Shown here: piece after piece, positions 58,801 through 63,818 of the stretch
Position numbering within the stretch: position 1 is the first letter of the stretch
Layout of the letters: each line of letters begins with the position of its first letter
NCBI GenBank assembly: GCA_028571685.1
Contig: CM053141.1
Span: 134,196,833 to 134,260,832 of the forward strand
DNA length: 64,000 nt
Direction: 5' to 3'
DNA from: Heterohyrax brucei
Lineage: Eukaryota; Chordata; Mammalia; Hyracoidea; Procaviidae
Position numbers and translations under genes: made by a program
Notes under the pieces: generated by a model
What the model was told of the DNA's origin: nothing
Databases searched by the model: none
Seen by the model: the letters and a program-made list of their open reading frames with translations, nothing else

Positions 58801-60300
58801 AAACCTTCAGTCTCCCTAATATCCCCAAAGATGCAGAAATCCCTAAAGTGGATGGATGTTTTATATTTTATACCACTTATTTCTGTGGTAAGGCACCTTC
58901 TGTAATTCAGGAAGGATGAGCAATCAGAGGAAAGCATGCTGGGTAAGTGGGCTTGTGGCTTCCTCATTTATGACTTTCACTTGGGCAAGGGGCATGGGAG
59001 CTTTTACCAGAGCCTCAGTAGTGCGGGGACCAGAAAAGCAGAAGTCATCTTATGAAAAGAGAGACAATTGTGTGCAGTACCTCCTGAATACCTTTCTCTT
59101 CAATGATTTGAGAAGAGGACATTGTGGGATGGCCGAGGTGGTGGCTGTGCCTGGAAAAGTGCTCTGCCAGTGCTCTCAGCAGCCCAGATGTGCAGGGTGG
59201 TGATGGGGGTCACTGTCTGCACTGAGTGCGCTTCCCGCCACAGGTCATCTCTGCATATCTATACCACACAGGTGACCAGCCATGAACAACAATAGAAAAG
59301 CTACAGGCCACCACTAGGTTTTGTTTGTTTTGGTAGATGGCACAGCCATCAGACTGATAAGGGTGTGTTGTATGGGAGATGCGAACACGGGCGATTGGCC
59401 CAGGGTCTCTAAATTACATTTTTTTGTTTGTTTTGCATTGTGTTAAGAAGAGATATTTTTGAAGTGGCGAGACCAGTATTCTTCTCATCAGACACATTGG
59501 GCCATGTGTACATTATTTGTAGTGCACTTGTTGGAGAGGTGAACATCTTGGCCTACACAGATGTCCACTGATTGCTGTTCCCTGAGCTCCTTCTCACCCC
59601 AGCATTGTTTTTACCCTAAACATGGCTGGGTTGTGATACTCTAAGTAAGTTTTACAAAAAAATCAGCCATCCAACCCTCCCCAGACCCCGTAGTCACTGC
59701 AAATTAATGTCCTGCTTCCTCTGCTTTCCCAGTTCATAGATGATCGCTTTTGGGCTGCTGTGCCGAGAAGAGTAGAATTCCTGATTTTAAATTAGCAGCA
59801 GGTGAAATTCTATTTGTCATCAATTTCTCTTGAGGTTACAGAGCAGAAAACTGCAGACAAGCTGCTGCTTTGATGGCTCACTCCTAAAAATCTCTTTTTG
59901 TTCCTTATCTATTTGAACTGACAGTGATCAGAGCTGCAGCAGGACAGAGCTCTCTGGAGAAATCACCTTCCCCTGCCTATTGACAGATTCCTCTGTTCAG
60001 CATCAGACGGGCTTTGTCCCATCACAGGCATCCAGGCCTTGGAAGGAGCCACCAATTAAACCTCTTGAGCTGGCAAAATCTGAAGCCACTTTGGAGTGTC
60101 TGTTCTGATTAGACAGGATGAGAGGAAGCCCATCACCCTGCAGGCCCCGTTCCCTGGTCTCAATTTTCTCTCTTGCCTCCACCAGGTGCGAGAGGTGTGA
60201 GAGGAGCTTCACGCAGGCCACCCAGCTGAGCCGACACCAACGGATGCCCAATGAGTGCAAGCCAATAACCGAGAGCCCAGAATCAATCGAAGTGGATTAA
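24095..60300 (+). CDS. PRDM6: PRDM6, 3' part: five coding exons (spliced, 5' incomplete)
   Basis: PRDM6 is a nuclear PR-domain zinc-finger protein. From family knowledge it is a transcriptional repressor of vascular smooth-muscle differentiation genes that works with histone deacetylases and the methyltransferase G9a; human mutations cause patent ductus arteriosus. The join is 24095-24222, 27677-27801, 38832-39174, 49428-49604 and 60186-60300, giving 888 nt, that is 295 codons plus TAA. Split codons heal exactly across introns: AG|G (Arg), T|TA (Leu), AG|A (Arg) and AA|G (Lys). The product begins [11 protein letters not shown] inside the PR domain, passes through a Ser/Thr-rich linker and four zinc fingers, and ends PESIEVD. 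No frameshift or early stop is seen, so the gene looks intact. The upstream exons, including the first half of the PR domain, lie outside the window. Identification rests on recalled similarity to mammalian PRDM6, especially the PR core, the linker and the unusual last finger. Confidence 0.96.
24223..27676. other. Repeat-poor PRDM6 intron
   Basis: A 3.45-kb intron between the two PR-domain exons. No AfroSINE, MIR, L1 or L2 copy could be recognised, in contrast with the rest of the window. ORFs at 24916-25227, 26012-26317 and 26625-26999 carry no domain. A (GTT)6 tract lies at 27378-27395. Lack of insertions may reflect regulatory constraint. Confidence 0.55.
27677..27801 (+). CDS. PRDM6: PRDM6 coding exon, end of the PR domain
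   Basis: This 125-nt exon begins with the last base of a split Arg codon and ends with the first base of a split Leu codon. The acceptor is a T-rich tract ending GAATAG, and the donor is T|GTAAGA. It encodes [20 protein letters not shown], then [10 protein letters not shown] and [11 protein letters not shown]. The stretch R-G-T-E-L-L-V-W-Y is the C-terminal signature shared by PRDM-family PR domains, where it packs against the cofactor and peptide site. Reading through the donor without splicing meets TAG at 27816-27818, so intron retention would leave a protein cut just after the PR domain. Confidence 0.96.
28085..28245 (-). repeat. Ancient L2/L3-type LINE fragment, antisense
   Basis: ATGCTCAGCACTTTGGGGGACTACGAGAG, TAACTTCTGCTCTGAAGG and CCACACAGCAAAGAAAAGG resemble the reversed 3' end of L2/L3 LINEs (GGCACTGTG...GGTCCCTGCCCTCAAGGAGC). 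Weak. Confidence 0.4.
28831..28868. repeat. (TG)19 microsatellite
   Basis: Uninterrupted TG dinucleotides for 38 bases after a T run. Likely length-polymorphic. Confidence 0.97.
29305..29840 (-). mobile_element. Mariner (Tc1/mariner) transposon fossil
   Basis: The minus strand at 29451-29780 keeps an open frame of 109 codons with [20 protein letters not shown] followed by [11 protein letters not shown] and [17 protein letters not shown]-x-x-D-F is the C-terminal catalytic signature of mariner transposases; the Asp of N-D-F is the third acid of the triad. The N-terminal DNA-binding part and start are gone, and the frame breaks after K-R-V-P-K, so it cannot make an active enzyme. Inverted repeats were not resolved. 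Confidence 0.8.
30000..30830 (-). repeat. L2 LINE, long antisense copy
   Basis: Reading in reverse it follows the L2 3' region over some 800 bases: GTATTCATTCACTGC, GAAAATTCTTGCCATTATTAC, GTGCAAAGACTTAGAGG, GACCCTGGGCTTTTACTCTG, GATGTGATCTGACTG and GAGATGGTGGTTTGGATCAG appear in order. Coding capacity lost. Confidence 0.7.
31021..31174 (-). mobile_element. AfroSINE, antisense
   Basis: TGACTCATAGTGACCCTATAGGACAG, GAACTGCTCCATAGAGTTTCC, AAGGAGCTCCTGGC and CATAACCACTATACTACCAGG. High similarity to the family body. Confidence 0.9.
31989..32320 (-). mobile_element. Antisense AfroSINE split by a sense AfroSINE
   Basis: The antisense copy starts at 31989 (GCCATCAGGTCAATTGTGACTCATAGC) and stops near 32070 (GTGGGGTTTCTAGG). 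It resumes near 32215 (TTTATGGAAGCAGACAGCC) and ends with AACCACTGTATACCAGGG. The gap is filled by the sense copy listed next. It is of the long variant. Confidence 0.85.
32072..32208 (+). mobile_element. AfroSINE nested in an older AfroSINE
   Basis: GAGCCCTGGTGGCACAGTGGTTAAG carries a clear A box, followed by GTTTTGCTCTGTCTTATAGG and ATGAGTTGGAATTCACC. It interrupts the antisense copy, so it inserted later. Confidence 0.85.
32766..32859. promoter_or_regulatory. Small intronic CpG-dense patch
   Basis: Twelve CpG dinucleotides fall within 94 bases, in GC-rich sequence (for example GTCGCCGCCC, GAGGCCGTCGG and CGCTCGCCGCC), while surrounding intron is AT-rich and CpG-poor. It is too short to meet usual CpG-island length rules. 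It could be an unmethylated regulatory element, an alternative promoter or an old GC-rich insertion. I see no ORF or splice structure tied to it. Confidence 0.45.
33455..33560 (-). repeat. Ancient L2/L3-type LINE fragment, antisense
   Basis: AAGGCCCTGTGGCGGGCCCTGCGGTGAGATACAAAAGC and GGTCCTTTTGCCC resemble reversed L2/L3 3' ends (CTAGGCCCTGTGGGGAGATACAAAG). Short, low confidence. Confidence 0.4.
33798..33902 (+). repeat. L2 LINE 3' end
   Basis: GGGGGGCAGGGACTGTGGC, TTCATCCGCAGCACCTGAAGC and GCAGGCACGTAACAGCTGCTCAGTGAGTG follow the L2 terminus in order, ending near GTGAATGA. Confidence 0.75.
33903..35240. other. Intron, AT-rich, no recognised element
   Basis: Non-coding stretch with small chance ORFs only. 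No repeat I can name, no splice-bounded exon. Confidence 0.5.
35248..35447 (-). mobile_element. AfroSINE, antisense, long variant
   Basis: CAGTTGCTGTTGAGTCGACTCTGATC, GGCCTATGCTGCACAGGG, GGGCTTTTTTCCCATGGC and GTTCACACCACTCAAGAAC in reversed order tail, body, head. Confidence 0.75.
35531..35722 (+). mobile_element. AfroSINE, long variant
   Basis: GTTTGTAATGGTTAAAATAC, GGTGATTTGAACCCACCAGC, CTATGGCAGTCTGCTTCC and GTCTTATGAGTCGGAAGTG. A TG/TA-rich tract precedes it. Confidence 0.8.
35755..35793. repeat. TG/TA-rich microsatellite
   Basis: TGTATGTGTGTGTATGTG followed by TGTATATATATATATAAA; imperfect. Confidence 0.85.
35807..35969 (-). mobile_element. AfroSINE, antisense
   Basis: AACCCTATAGGACAGAGTAG, AACTGCCCCAGAGGGTTTCC and GGTTAGCAGCCTGAGCTC, with an expanded T run inside. 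Confidence 0.88.
35977..36034 (-). mobile_element. AfroSINE 3' fragment, antisense
   Basis: TTGGCCGTGGAATCAGTTCTAACTCACAGTGACCC and TACAGGACAGAGTG are the reversed tail only, cut at 36034. Confidence 0.75.
36090..36243 (-). repeat. MIR SINE, antisense
   Basis: TGACTCCCTGCCTGAATGTG, GACCCTGGACCTTTCTGGGCC and CGGTTTTCTCATGTGTGG match reversed MIR. Confidence 0.7.
36253..36397 (+). mobile_element. MER5-type hAT-Charlie DNA transposon
   Basis: Starts CAGTGATTCTCAACCCTGTTTGC and ends GCATTAAGAGTTAAGAATCTCT, the reversed terminal sequence. Internal ATTAGAAACACTTGGGG and GCTTTTAAAATGCAGATGCCC agree. Non-coding, about 145 bp. Confidence 0.75.
36408..36572 (+). mobile_element. AfroSINE
   Basis: GGAAACCCTGTTAGTGTAGTG, CTAACCAAAAGGTTGGCAGTTC, AACTCTATGGGGCTGTTC and GGTCACTGTGAGTCACAGTTGAC; near full length. 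Confidence 0.9.
36735..36882 (+). repeat. MIR SINE
   Basis: CCCCGTTTTACAGATAGGAAAACTGATGC, ACTGAATACCTTGCC and TTGCTCAGCTAATACTGGC follow the MIR 3' half. Confidence 0.75.
37535..37705 (+). repeat. MIR SINE
   Basis: TGTCATTTAATTCTTAGAGCAATC, TTTTACCAATGATGG and TAGTGGAGTTGGGATTAAAA keep the MIR order. Confidence 0.65.
37709..37877 (-). mobile_element. AfroSINE, antisense
   Basis: CCGAAACCTATTGCTGTCAG, AGAATAGAACTGTCACATAGG, TTTCTAAGGAGCACCTGG and GTTAACCACTGTGCCACC. It sits between two MIR copies. Confidence 0.88.
37895..38045 (+). repeat. MIR SINE
   Basis: CTCCATTTTATAGATAAGAAAACTGAGG, TCACTCAGCTAATAAACGG and GGATTTGAAACGAAGCC: MIR 3' half. Confidence 0.75.
38046..38831. other. Intron upstream of the linker exon
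   Basis: Pyrimidine-rich, possibly a diverged L2 from about 38230 to 38620 (CCCTCCCTGCTTACTCCGCC and GTGAAGGCAAAGATCAC), but the match is too weak to list. No exon. It ends in the weak acceptor of the 38832 exon. Confidence 0.4.
38832..39174 (+). CDS. PRDM6: PRDM6 coding exon, linker and zinc finger 1
   Basis: This is the largest exon here at 343 nt: 2 bases, 113 codons, then 2 bases. The acceptor is GTTCTAG with a poor pyrimidine tract; the donor is AG|GTAAAA. It encodes the linker [19 protein letters not shown], a Ser/Thr/Gln-rich part and [20 protein letters not shown], then finger 1 from about 39101. Finger 1 has Cys-x2-Cys, 12 residues, one His, then His-Val-Cys instead of the usual second His at x3 to x5, so it is an atypical (C2HC-like or degenerate) finger. 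The linker has no fold I recognise and is probably flexible. Dense stop-free reading and known conservation make this a secure call. Confidence 0.96.
39175..43600. other. Intron, largely unique
   Basis: Non-coding. A short AfroSINE tail lies at 40385-40423 next to four GGCT units. Opposing chance ORFs lie just past the exon (39207-39566). An unexplained antisense open stretch lies at 42002-42290. No named repeat is supported in the rest. Confidence 0.45.
40385..40423 (+). mobile_element. AfroSINE tail fragment
   Basis: CGCCATGAGTCGCATCCGACTTGACGGCACTTGG matches only the SINE 3' end, in sense, followed by GGCT repeats. Confidence 0.65.
43610..43767 (+). mobile_element. hAT-type DNA transposon, right end (MER3-like)
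   Basis: TTTCTCAGTGGTACTAGCTACC, TCAACATCACGTGGCTAGTGGC and ATTCTGTTGGACAGCACTGTTC match the 3' end of a mammalian hAT element with a CAGCACTGTCCAATAG-type inverted repeat. The family name is from memory and uncertain. Confidence 0.6.
44230..45750 (+). mobile_element. RTE (BovB-type) LINE, dead, with reverse-transcriptase remains
   Basis: The first part (44227-44574) reads as an RT fragment: [20 protein letters not shown], then [25 protein letters not shown]-x-G-x-x-G-I and W-P-x-D-W-K-x-S are RT landmarks of the RTE clade. The next part has decayed F-N-L-Y and Y-A-D-E (for YADD) motifs out of frame. From 45130 on it aligns with the fragment at 16815-17480 and ends in the tail GGGTCACTATGAGTCAGAAGC. 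Many stops and indels; not functional. The 5' endonuclease half is missing. Confidence 0.85.
45768..45978 (+). mobile_element. AfroSINE, long variant
   Basis: GGGTCATGCAGTGAAGTGTTTAG, TTGGTGATTTTAACTTACCC, AAGCCTGGCCATCGGTTTC and CAGGAGTCAGAATCAGC. It begins just after the RTE LINE tail. Confidence 0.75.
46455..46612 (+). mobile_element. AfroSINE
   Basis: TTGGAGCCCTGGAGGCACACTGG, ACTCCTTGGAAACTGTATGG and AGTTCTACTCTGTCCTATGGGG; a small deletion in the tail. Confidence 0.88.
46715..46882 (+). mobile_element. AfroSINE
   Basis: GGCTTAGTGATGTAGTGGTTAAGAGC, GCGTTCGAATCCACC (clean B box), TCCTGCAGGGTATCTATGAGTCAGC. Near full length. Confidence 0.9.
47095..47215 (+). repeat. MIR SINE
   Basis: AAATAGATGAGAAAATTATAGGG, AGTGACTTGATCAAGTTC and ACAGCTGACAGGGGTTACAGC are in MIR order. 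Confidence 0.65.
47220..48920. other. Intron, AT-rich and repeat-free
   Basis: About 1.7 kb without a recognisable repeat, rich in homeodomain-like TAAT cores (for example GAGAATTAATTTTTG and GGCTAATAAATG). Chance ORFs only. It may contain conserved non-coding sequence; this is not testable here. Confidence 0.45.
48930..49045 (-). repeat. MIR SINE fragment, antisense
   Basis: GATAGAGATGATAACTGC, GATTGTAAAGATTAAACTAAATAATTG and TAAAGCGCCTTGAAAAG match reversed MIR. Confidence 0.6.
49428..49604 (+). CDS. PRDM6: PRDM6 coding exon, zinc fingers 2 and 3
   Basis: This exon is 177 nt: 1 base, 58 codons, then 2 bases. The acceptor is TTTCTTTGTTCCAG and the donor is the consensus AA|GTAAGT. It encodes [20 protein letters not shown] followed by VVTH (finger 2) and the linker SSDRPFK. 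Finger 3 follows as [21 protein letters not shown], and the exon ends in the classic TGEKPFK linker. Both fingers are canonical C2H2 (Cys-x2-Cys-x12-His-x3-His) with the expected Phe and Leu core residues, so this exon should carry the main DNA-binding surface. The split Lys codon AA|G joins to the final exon. Confidence 0.97.
49690..49925 (-). repeat. MIR SINE, antisense
   Basis: AAACCTGGGAACTGAAATCAGG, GCCCATCAGTAAAATGAGGAGG and AAGGTTCTTTCCAGTTCC in reversed MIR order, just after the zinc-finger exon. Confidence 0.7.
50320..50690 (-). repeat. L2 LINE, antisense
   Basis: TTCATTCATTCATTCAACAAATGTTTATTGC is the reversed L2 terminus. It is followed by CACTTTGCTAGGCACAAGC, GAAGACCTAATAGTCTC and, after 50590, a decayed continuation (CAGTCACAGGGAAAGAGGC). 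Confidence 0.75.
51203..51455 (+). mobile_element. AfroSINE mosaic
   Basis: A sense head (GGAGTCTCCGGGTGACACAAG) breaks off near 51310. A short antisense tail piece follows (ACCACTGTGATTGAATCAATTC, 51320-51358), then a sense body and tail (GGGGCACAGTTCTAGTCTGC to GTTGGAATTGTCTCAACG). At least two insertion or rearrangement events. Confidence 0.75.
51460..54560 (-). mobile_element. L1 LINE, 5'-truncated, antisense
   Basis: The element reads right to left. From 54560 to about 52700 lies decayed ORF2 C-terminal sequence; at 52965-52729 the frame gives [20 protein letters not shown] and A-D-E-W-L-N-H-G, the usual L1 ORF2 end. The rest, to 51460, is a long 3' UTR ending in a short poly(T) (poly(A) of the element). 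The 3' UTR text (GTTTATTGTGCTCCAAGTG, CCAGGTGGATTAAGACCAATTG) resembles elephant-lineage L1. ORF2 has many stops, so it is inactive. It holds a younger AfroSINE at 52385-52520. Confidence 0.9.
52385..52522 (+). mobile_element. AfroSINE inside the L1 3' UTR
   Basis: TAGTGGTTAAGTACTATGTCTGC, CTCCTTGGAAACTACAAAGC and GTTCGCTGTGAGTCAGAATTGGC. L1 sequence resumes on both sides, so the SINE is the younger insertion. Confidence 0.88.
54640..54812 (-). mobile_element. AfroSINE, antisense
   Basis: AAAGCCACTGCCATCGAGTGGG, GTGACCCTATAGGACAGGG, GCCCCATAGAGTTTCCAAGG and GTGCTTAACCCACTACCCC; full length and little diverged. Confidence 0.92.
54866..55027 (-). mobile_element. AfroSINE, antisense
   Basis: AAACCAAACCTGTTGCTGTCAAG, GAGTAGGACTGCTCCATATG and ATTCGAACTGCCGACC with a reversed B box. 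Second copy in the same orientation, about 50 bases after the previous one. Confidence 0.92.
55030..57420. other. Intron, mostly unique, with purine tract
   Basis: Non-coding. A polypurine stretch of about 60 bases (56613-56674, two C interruptions) is the main feature. ORFs at 55905-56285 (-), 56032-56277 (+) and 56457-56702 (+) lack domains; the last is open because of the purine tract. Confidence 0.5.
57421..57633 (-). mobile_element. AfroSINE, antisense, long variant
   Basis: GCAACCCGTTGTGGCAGAGTAG, CTAGGTTGCAGTCTTCATGG, GACCAGGTCTTTTCTCCCG and GAGCGCTCAGCCATTGTGTC. Full length with the long-variant insert. Confidence 0.85.
57640..60185. other. Intron upstream of the terminal exon
   Basis: AT-rich to about 58700, then mixed. 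No named repeat recognised and no exon. The last 300 bases are more GC-rich and end in the acceptor of the terminal exon. Chance ORFs at 58686-58967 (-), 58916-59203 (+) and 60003-60260 (-), the last antisense to the exon. Confidence 0.5.
60186..60300 (+). CDS. PRDM6: PRDM6 terminal coding exon, zinc finger 4 and C-terminus
   Basis: The coding part of the last exon is 115 nt: 1 base, 37 codons, then TAA at 60298-60300. The acceptor is a long pyrimidine tract ending CCTCCACCAG. It encodes [20 protein letters not shown], then [10 protein letters not shown] and PESIEVD. Finger 4 keeps Cys-x2-Cys-x12-His but places the final zinc ligand as Cys after six residues (H-QRMPNE-C), so it is a C2HC finger. 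The acidic end PESIEVD is one of the most diagnostic features for PRDM6. No sign of decay is seen, and the stop is followed directly by non-coding 3' UTR. Confidence 0.97.
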
Positions 60301-60483
60301 CTGATTGACTGGTTGGAATTAAACTGCAAGGAAAGTCATGATTAAATGTCACGGACACTTAAGCAAAACCAAAGATTTCCTCTGAGCAACTTTCAATCAG
60401 TCCCAGAAAACCAAAAGCAGAATTAAAAAAGTAAGATGTTAAGAGATATTGATCTTGGCGTGGAAGTCAGACCAGGACAGAAA

Positions 60484-60492
60484 TTATTTATT
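60484..60492 (+). promoter_or_regulatory. AU-rich element nonamer in 3' UTR
   Basis: TTATTTATT followed by TATGA matches the AU-rich nonamer bound by ARE-binding proteins, about 185 bases after the stop codon. It is a single overlapping pair of ATTTA cores, so its effect on mRNA stability is only a possibility. Confidence 0.35.
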
Positions 60493-61126
60493 TATGACTA
60501 GGGATGAGACTTATTTCAGTGGACAACAAACCTCGGATGGCTAACCTTGCCAGTCCCACCATGTATTTGCTTTGTTTCTAAAAAGCTTTTTAAACTGTTA
60601 TTTAATGCCAAAGGGAGGAATCATGTGTGTTCCTCTGCCCACAGTTGTGACTAAGAATGCACAGGGACTTGTTTCTCGTTGCACCTTTTTTTTTGTTTGT
60701 TTTTAGTAGCTTGATTCAAGGGGACCCGTTGTACAGACCTTCTTCCTGCTGTTTCAGTTTGGCCTTGCCTGAGGCCCAGAGGAGACCGTGGGAGCAGAAG
60801 CTCGAGGACTTCGCTAAGTCAGTGCCCTTCTTCAGCCCAAGGGACGTTCAGTTTCCGTGTTCTCCCCGCTGACTTTTCATATACTTTTCACACGGCTCCT
60901 TTCAGCCCGAGGCCTGATGCAGGAGTACCTGGGAAAAGAAGAGGATGGTTTAAATTTCAGAATTCACGGGGCAGAAAAGGGGGGGGGGGACTTTCTTTGT
61001 CCTGTCATGATTTTAAAAACATTAAAATGACTATGTACGGAGCTTCATAATACAGTATATTGTTCCGAAGCAGCAGCTAGTTGAGAAAATTTTGTTTTCC
61101 ATAACATTCTAGCTTAAAAAAAGGAA

Positions 61127-61132
61127 AATAAA
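61127..61132 (+). terminator. Probable PRDM6 polyadenylation signal AATAAA
   Basis: A canonical AATAAA lies 827 bases after the stop codon. A GT-rich tract (TTTGTTGTTGTTGTTTTGAG, from about 61180) sits roughly 50 bases downstream, as expected of a downstream element, with cleavage between them. The weaker ATTAAA at 61021 is an alternative. Confidence 0.7.
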
Positions 61133-61159
61133 GTTCTTCAATATGAAGCTGAACATAAG

Positions 61160-62005
61160 GTTATTAGGCTTCAAGTACTTTGTTGTTGTTGTTTTGAGAG
61201 TGGTTGAAGATTTAATTGTGCAGCACAATCGTCAAGGCCCTGGTAGGCAGTTTCAGCTTCGCCCCTTGTACAAGAGAAGCCCAGGAGGTCCGTTTCTTGA
61301 TCCTGAGGGTGGGGAGGAGCCCATTCTGCAGCAGGTAGACCGGACAAGCAGACATTAAGTGATGGAGCCACAGAGAAGGCAGTGGCCAGAACAGACTGCC
61401 AGGGACTACCTTGTCGTCTCCTTCTGCCATTGATAATAGTCTGCCCTGAAGATTTATCGATTGAAAGACAAAGAATTATGTACACGGTGTCACTGTTCTT
61501 GGGCTGAGTGCTAGAAAAGTGAGTTTAACTTCAGTGATCCTTAAGGTGTTTCAGTAATGGTGCTCAACAAAATTGAGTTAGATCCCATGAAATGAAATAA
61601 CATTGCAAAAGAGTGACCAGTTTTGGAATTCTTGGTCCATTGGCTGTGAGCAGCATCTCAGAATGCGAGTCTACCTCAATGGTCTGTTCACATAAAACTG
61701 AGTAGTTTTATCTAGAGTGCTCAACAGCAGGGACTCCCGTTGATAGAGCTCTTGGTCACCTGATAGCAGGACACAGACTTTTAAAGGACTTCCAGTCATT
61801 TAGCTCTTTCACGGTCTTTCCTCAGTGCAGTTTTGAGACATATAGATCAAGTCACTGCTGAAAGGCAAAGATACTGCTTGATTTTGGCTTAATCTATCAT
61901 CATATATTTGGTTTTCAGAATATCTTTCCTTTTAATTTTGCTTCTCCATCCTTTAGCCCCCAACTACTATTTCATTTAAAATGGAATAAAACAGGATCTC
62001 ACTAA
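61160..62005. other. Downstream flank, no gene recognised
   Basis: Sequence past the inferred PRDM6 poly(A) site. Opposing ORFs at 61143-61358 (+) and 61171-61485 (-) overlap each other and show no domain; judged chance. Confidence 0.5.
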
Positions 62006-62007
62006 AT

Positions 62008-62218
62008 GTAGGAACTCTGGTGTTAAAGTAGTTACATACTTGGCTGCTAACTGAAAGGTTAGCATTTCAAATCCACCAGCGATTCCACTCCGGGACAGAA
62101 AAGACTGGCTATCTGCTCTTGTGAAGACTAGCCTTGGAAACCCTATGGGGCAATTCTACTCTGCCCTATAGGTTTACTGTGAGTTGGAATAAACTTGATG
62201 ACAATAGTTTGAGTTTTG
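62008..62218 (+). mobile_element. AfroSINE, long variant
   Basis: GTGTTAAAGTAGTTACATACTTGGC, GCATTTCAAATCCACC, GACTGGCTATCTGCTC and GTTTACTGTGAGTTGGAATAAAC in order. Confidence 0.85.
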
Positions 62219-62219
62219 C

Positions 62220-63080
62220 TAGTTCTGCTTGTTGTTGTGAATAATTACATTTGAATATATGTGAATAATCTCTAGGGTTGTTGAGCCACGAAAGAGGAGT
62301 TCAGCTCATTTTGTGACCTCTGTTGCCCAATCTCGTCATCCACATAGAATTTTTTCTTGCTTATTATTGACTTAGTGTCACGGAAGTAACCAATCTATAC
62401 TATGTAACTGTTGCTGGTTAAACATATGCTCTCTGGTAGGTTCCTGCCCTAGGTGATGGAGATATTTGCCAAGAATGTGTCCTTGGGAAGAGTGTAAAGA
62501 ATATGTAGTCTTACTGACTCCAAACCTGCAAGAAAATGACAGATTGACTATGCAGAGCGCAAGCTGAAACCTTCAGTTTTATTTCTTGAACATGATATAA
62601 GTCACTTATTTGTATGTTTCTAATACTTTCTAGTGAGAAGAATCAGTTCAGTCATTTGCCTCATTTCACAGTTGAACACACTGTACCCCACGGAATCCTT
62701 GCGGGCTCAACATGAGAGAATGAGAAGCCTTCGCTCTTTCTTTAACATCTGGCAAAGAAATTGTTTTCGTAACAATGATCTCTGCTACTCAGATGTCTTT
62801 GCTAGCTGATCCCGAACACCCCTGACTGTGGCAGTAACCTCTGTACCAAAAGATTCTTCTAGCATTCTGTTCCTATTAAGTCTGTTTTTCTCCTTTGCTA
62901 TTGAGAGAATTTTTGGCATATATTTTCCACCAAATTTGGTAAGATAATATTTTCTGTTTAACAAATAGAAAACAGGATATTGTCATTTTTTTAGGCATTT
63001 GGAGACATTCACAATTTTCACATAAGCCACTGCAAGCTTCAAACAATCCAGCCTCAGCCTTCTGTCCATAAAACAGGCCT
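62220..63080. other. Downstream flank, no recognised element
   Basis: Intergenic-looking sequence with no named repeat or ORF of note. Confidence 0.45.
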
Positions 63081-63261
63081 AAAAAAAATCTGTTGCCACT
63101 GAGCCAGTTCTGAATCATGATGACTCCTTTCGTGTCAGTGTAGACTTCTGTTCCATAGAGTTTTCAATGACTGTGATCTTTGCAAAGTAGATCACCAGGC
63201 CTTTCTTCTGAGCTTCCTCTGAATGGACTTGAACCACCAGTCCTTTGGTTAGTTAACTCCA
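63081..63261 (-). mobile_element. AfroSINE, antisense, divergent
   Basis: AATCTGTTGCCACTGAGCCAGTTCTGAATC, GACTTCTGTTCCATAGAG and GATCACCAGGCCTTTC; older copy directly abutting the next one. Confidence 0.75.
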
Positions 63262-63414
63262 TGGATAACTGAGTCAATTCTGACTCATAGTGACCCCATA
63301 GGACAGAGTAAAACTGCCCCATAGAGTTTCCAGGGAGCACCTGGCAGATCTGAACTGCTGACCTTTTGCTCACCACCCTTCGCGCATAACCATTACACCA
63401 CCAGGGTTTCCTGT
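63262..63414 (-). mobile_element. AfroSINE, antisense
   Basis: GAGTCAATTCTGACTCATAGTGACC, AGAGTAAAACTGCCCCATAGAG and CATAACCATTACACCACCAGGG; well preserved and less diverged than its neighbour. Confidence 0.9.
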
Positions 63415-63667
63415 GGTCAGTAGTCAAGTGCTTAACCATTAGCATCACTAAAGAGCTCCAGTGTGAGTCTCCACCTGCAAATTGGCTTGGAGCCTGGAAG
63501 ATACTGAGATCAGCCTGGTCCCAAATGCTTTTAATTAAAGTTTGCCTGGGGAGGGGGCTCTACCTGAAACCTCCCAACAATTGTTTTGGCCATCTGGACT
63601 GAAAGCTGACTGATAATCTCTTGGGAAACAGCAAAAGGGTGGCAGAAACTGGGGGTAATAAGGGATG

Positions 63668-63818
63668 TGCTGATGTGCTGATGCCAACCAAAAGGTCAGT
63701 AGTTCAGATCCACTGAGCACTCCTTGGAAACTCTATGGAGCAGTTCTGCTCTGCCCTACGCGGTCACTGTGAGTCAGAATCAACTGGATGGCAGTGGGTT
63801 TGGATTTGGGGTTTTAAT
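63668..63818 (+). mobile_element. AfroSINE, head-truncated
   Basis: CCAACCAAAAGGTCAGTAGTTC, GAGCACTCCTTGGAAACTC, GAGCAGTTCTGCTCTGCCC and GTGAGTCAGAATCAACTGG. The A-box end is missing. Confidence 0.88.

Larger units (their letters stand above)
60301..61150 (+). other. PRDM6: PRDM6 3' UTR (end approximate)
   Basis: This is non-coding sequence in the last exon, after the TAA. It contains an AU-rich nonamer TTATTTATT at 60484-60492, an 11-base G run at 60979-60989 and an ATTAAA at 61021-61026. The best poly(A) signal lies at 61127-61132. No repeat is recognised inside it. The 3' border is inferred from the signal, and a longer UTR using a later site cannot be excluded. Confidence 0.7.

Noticed and set aside
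61143-61485. Opposing ORFs just past the PRDM6 poly(A) site as a neighbouring gene
   Set aside because: They overlap each other, show no domain and have no splice signals. The expected neighbour CEP120 was not recognised.
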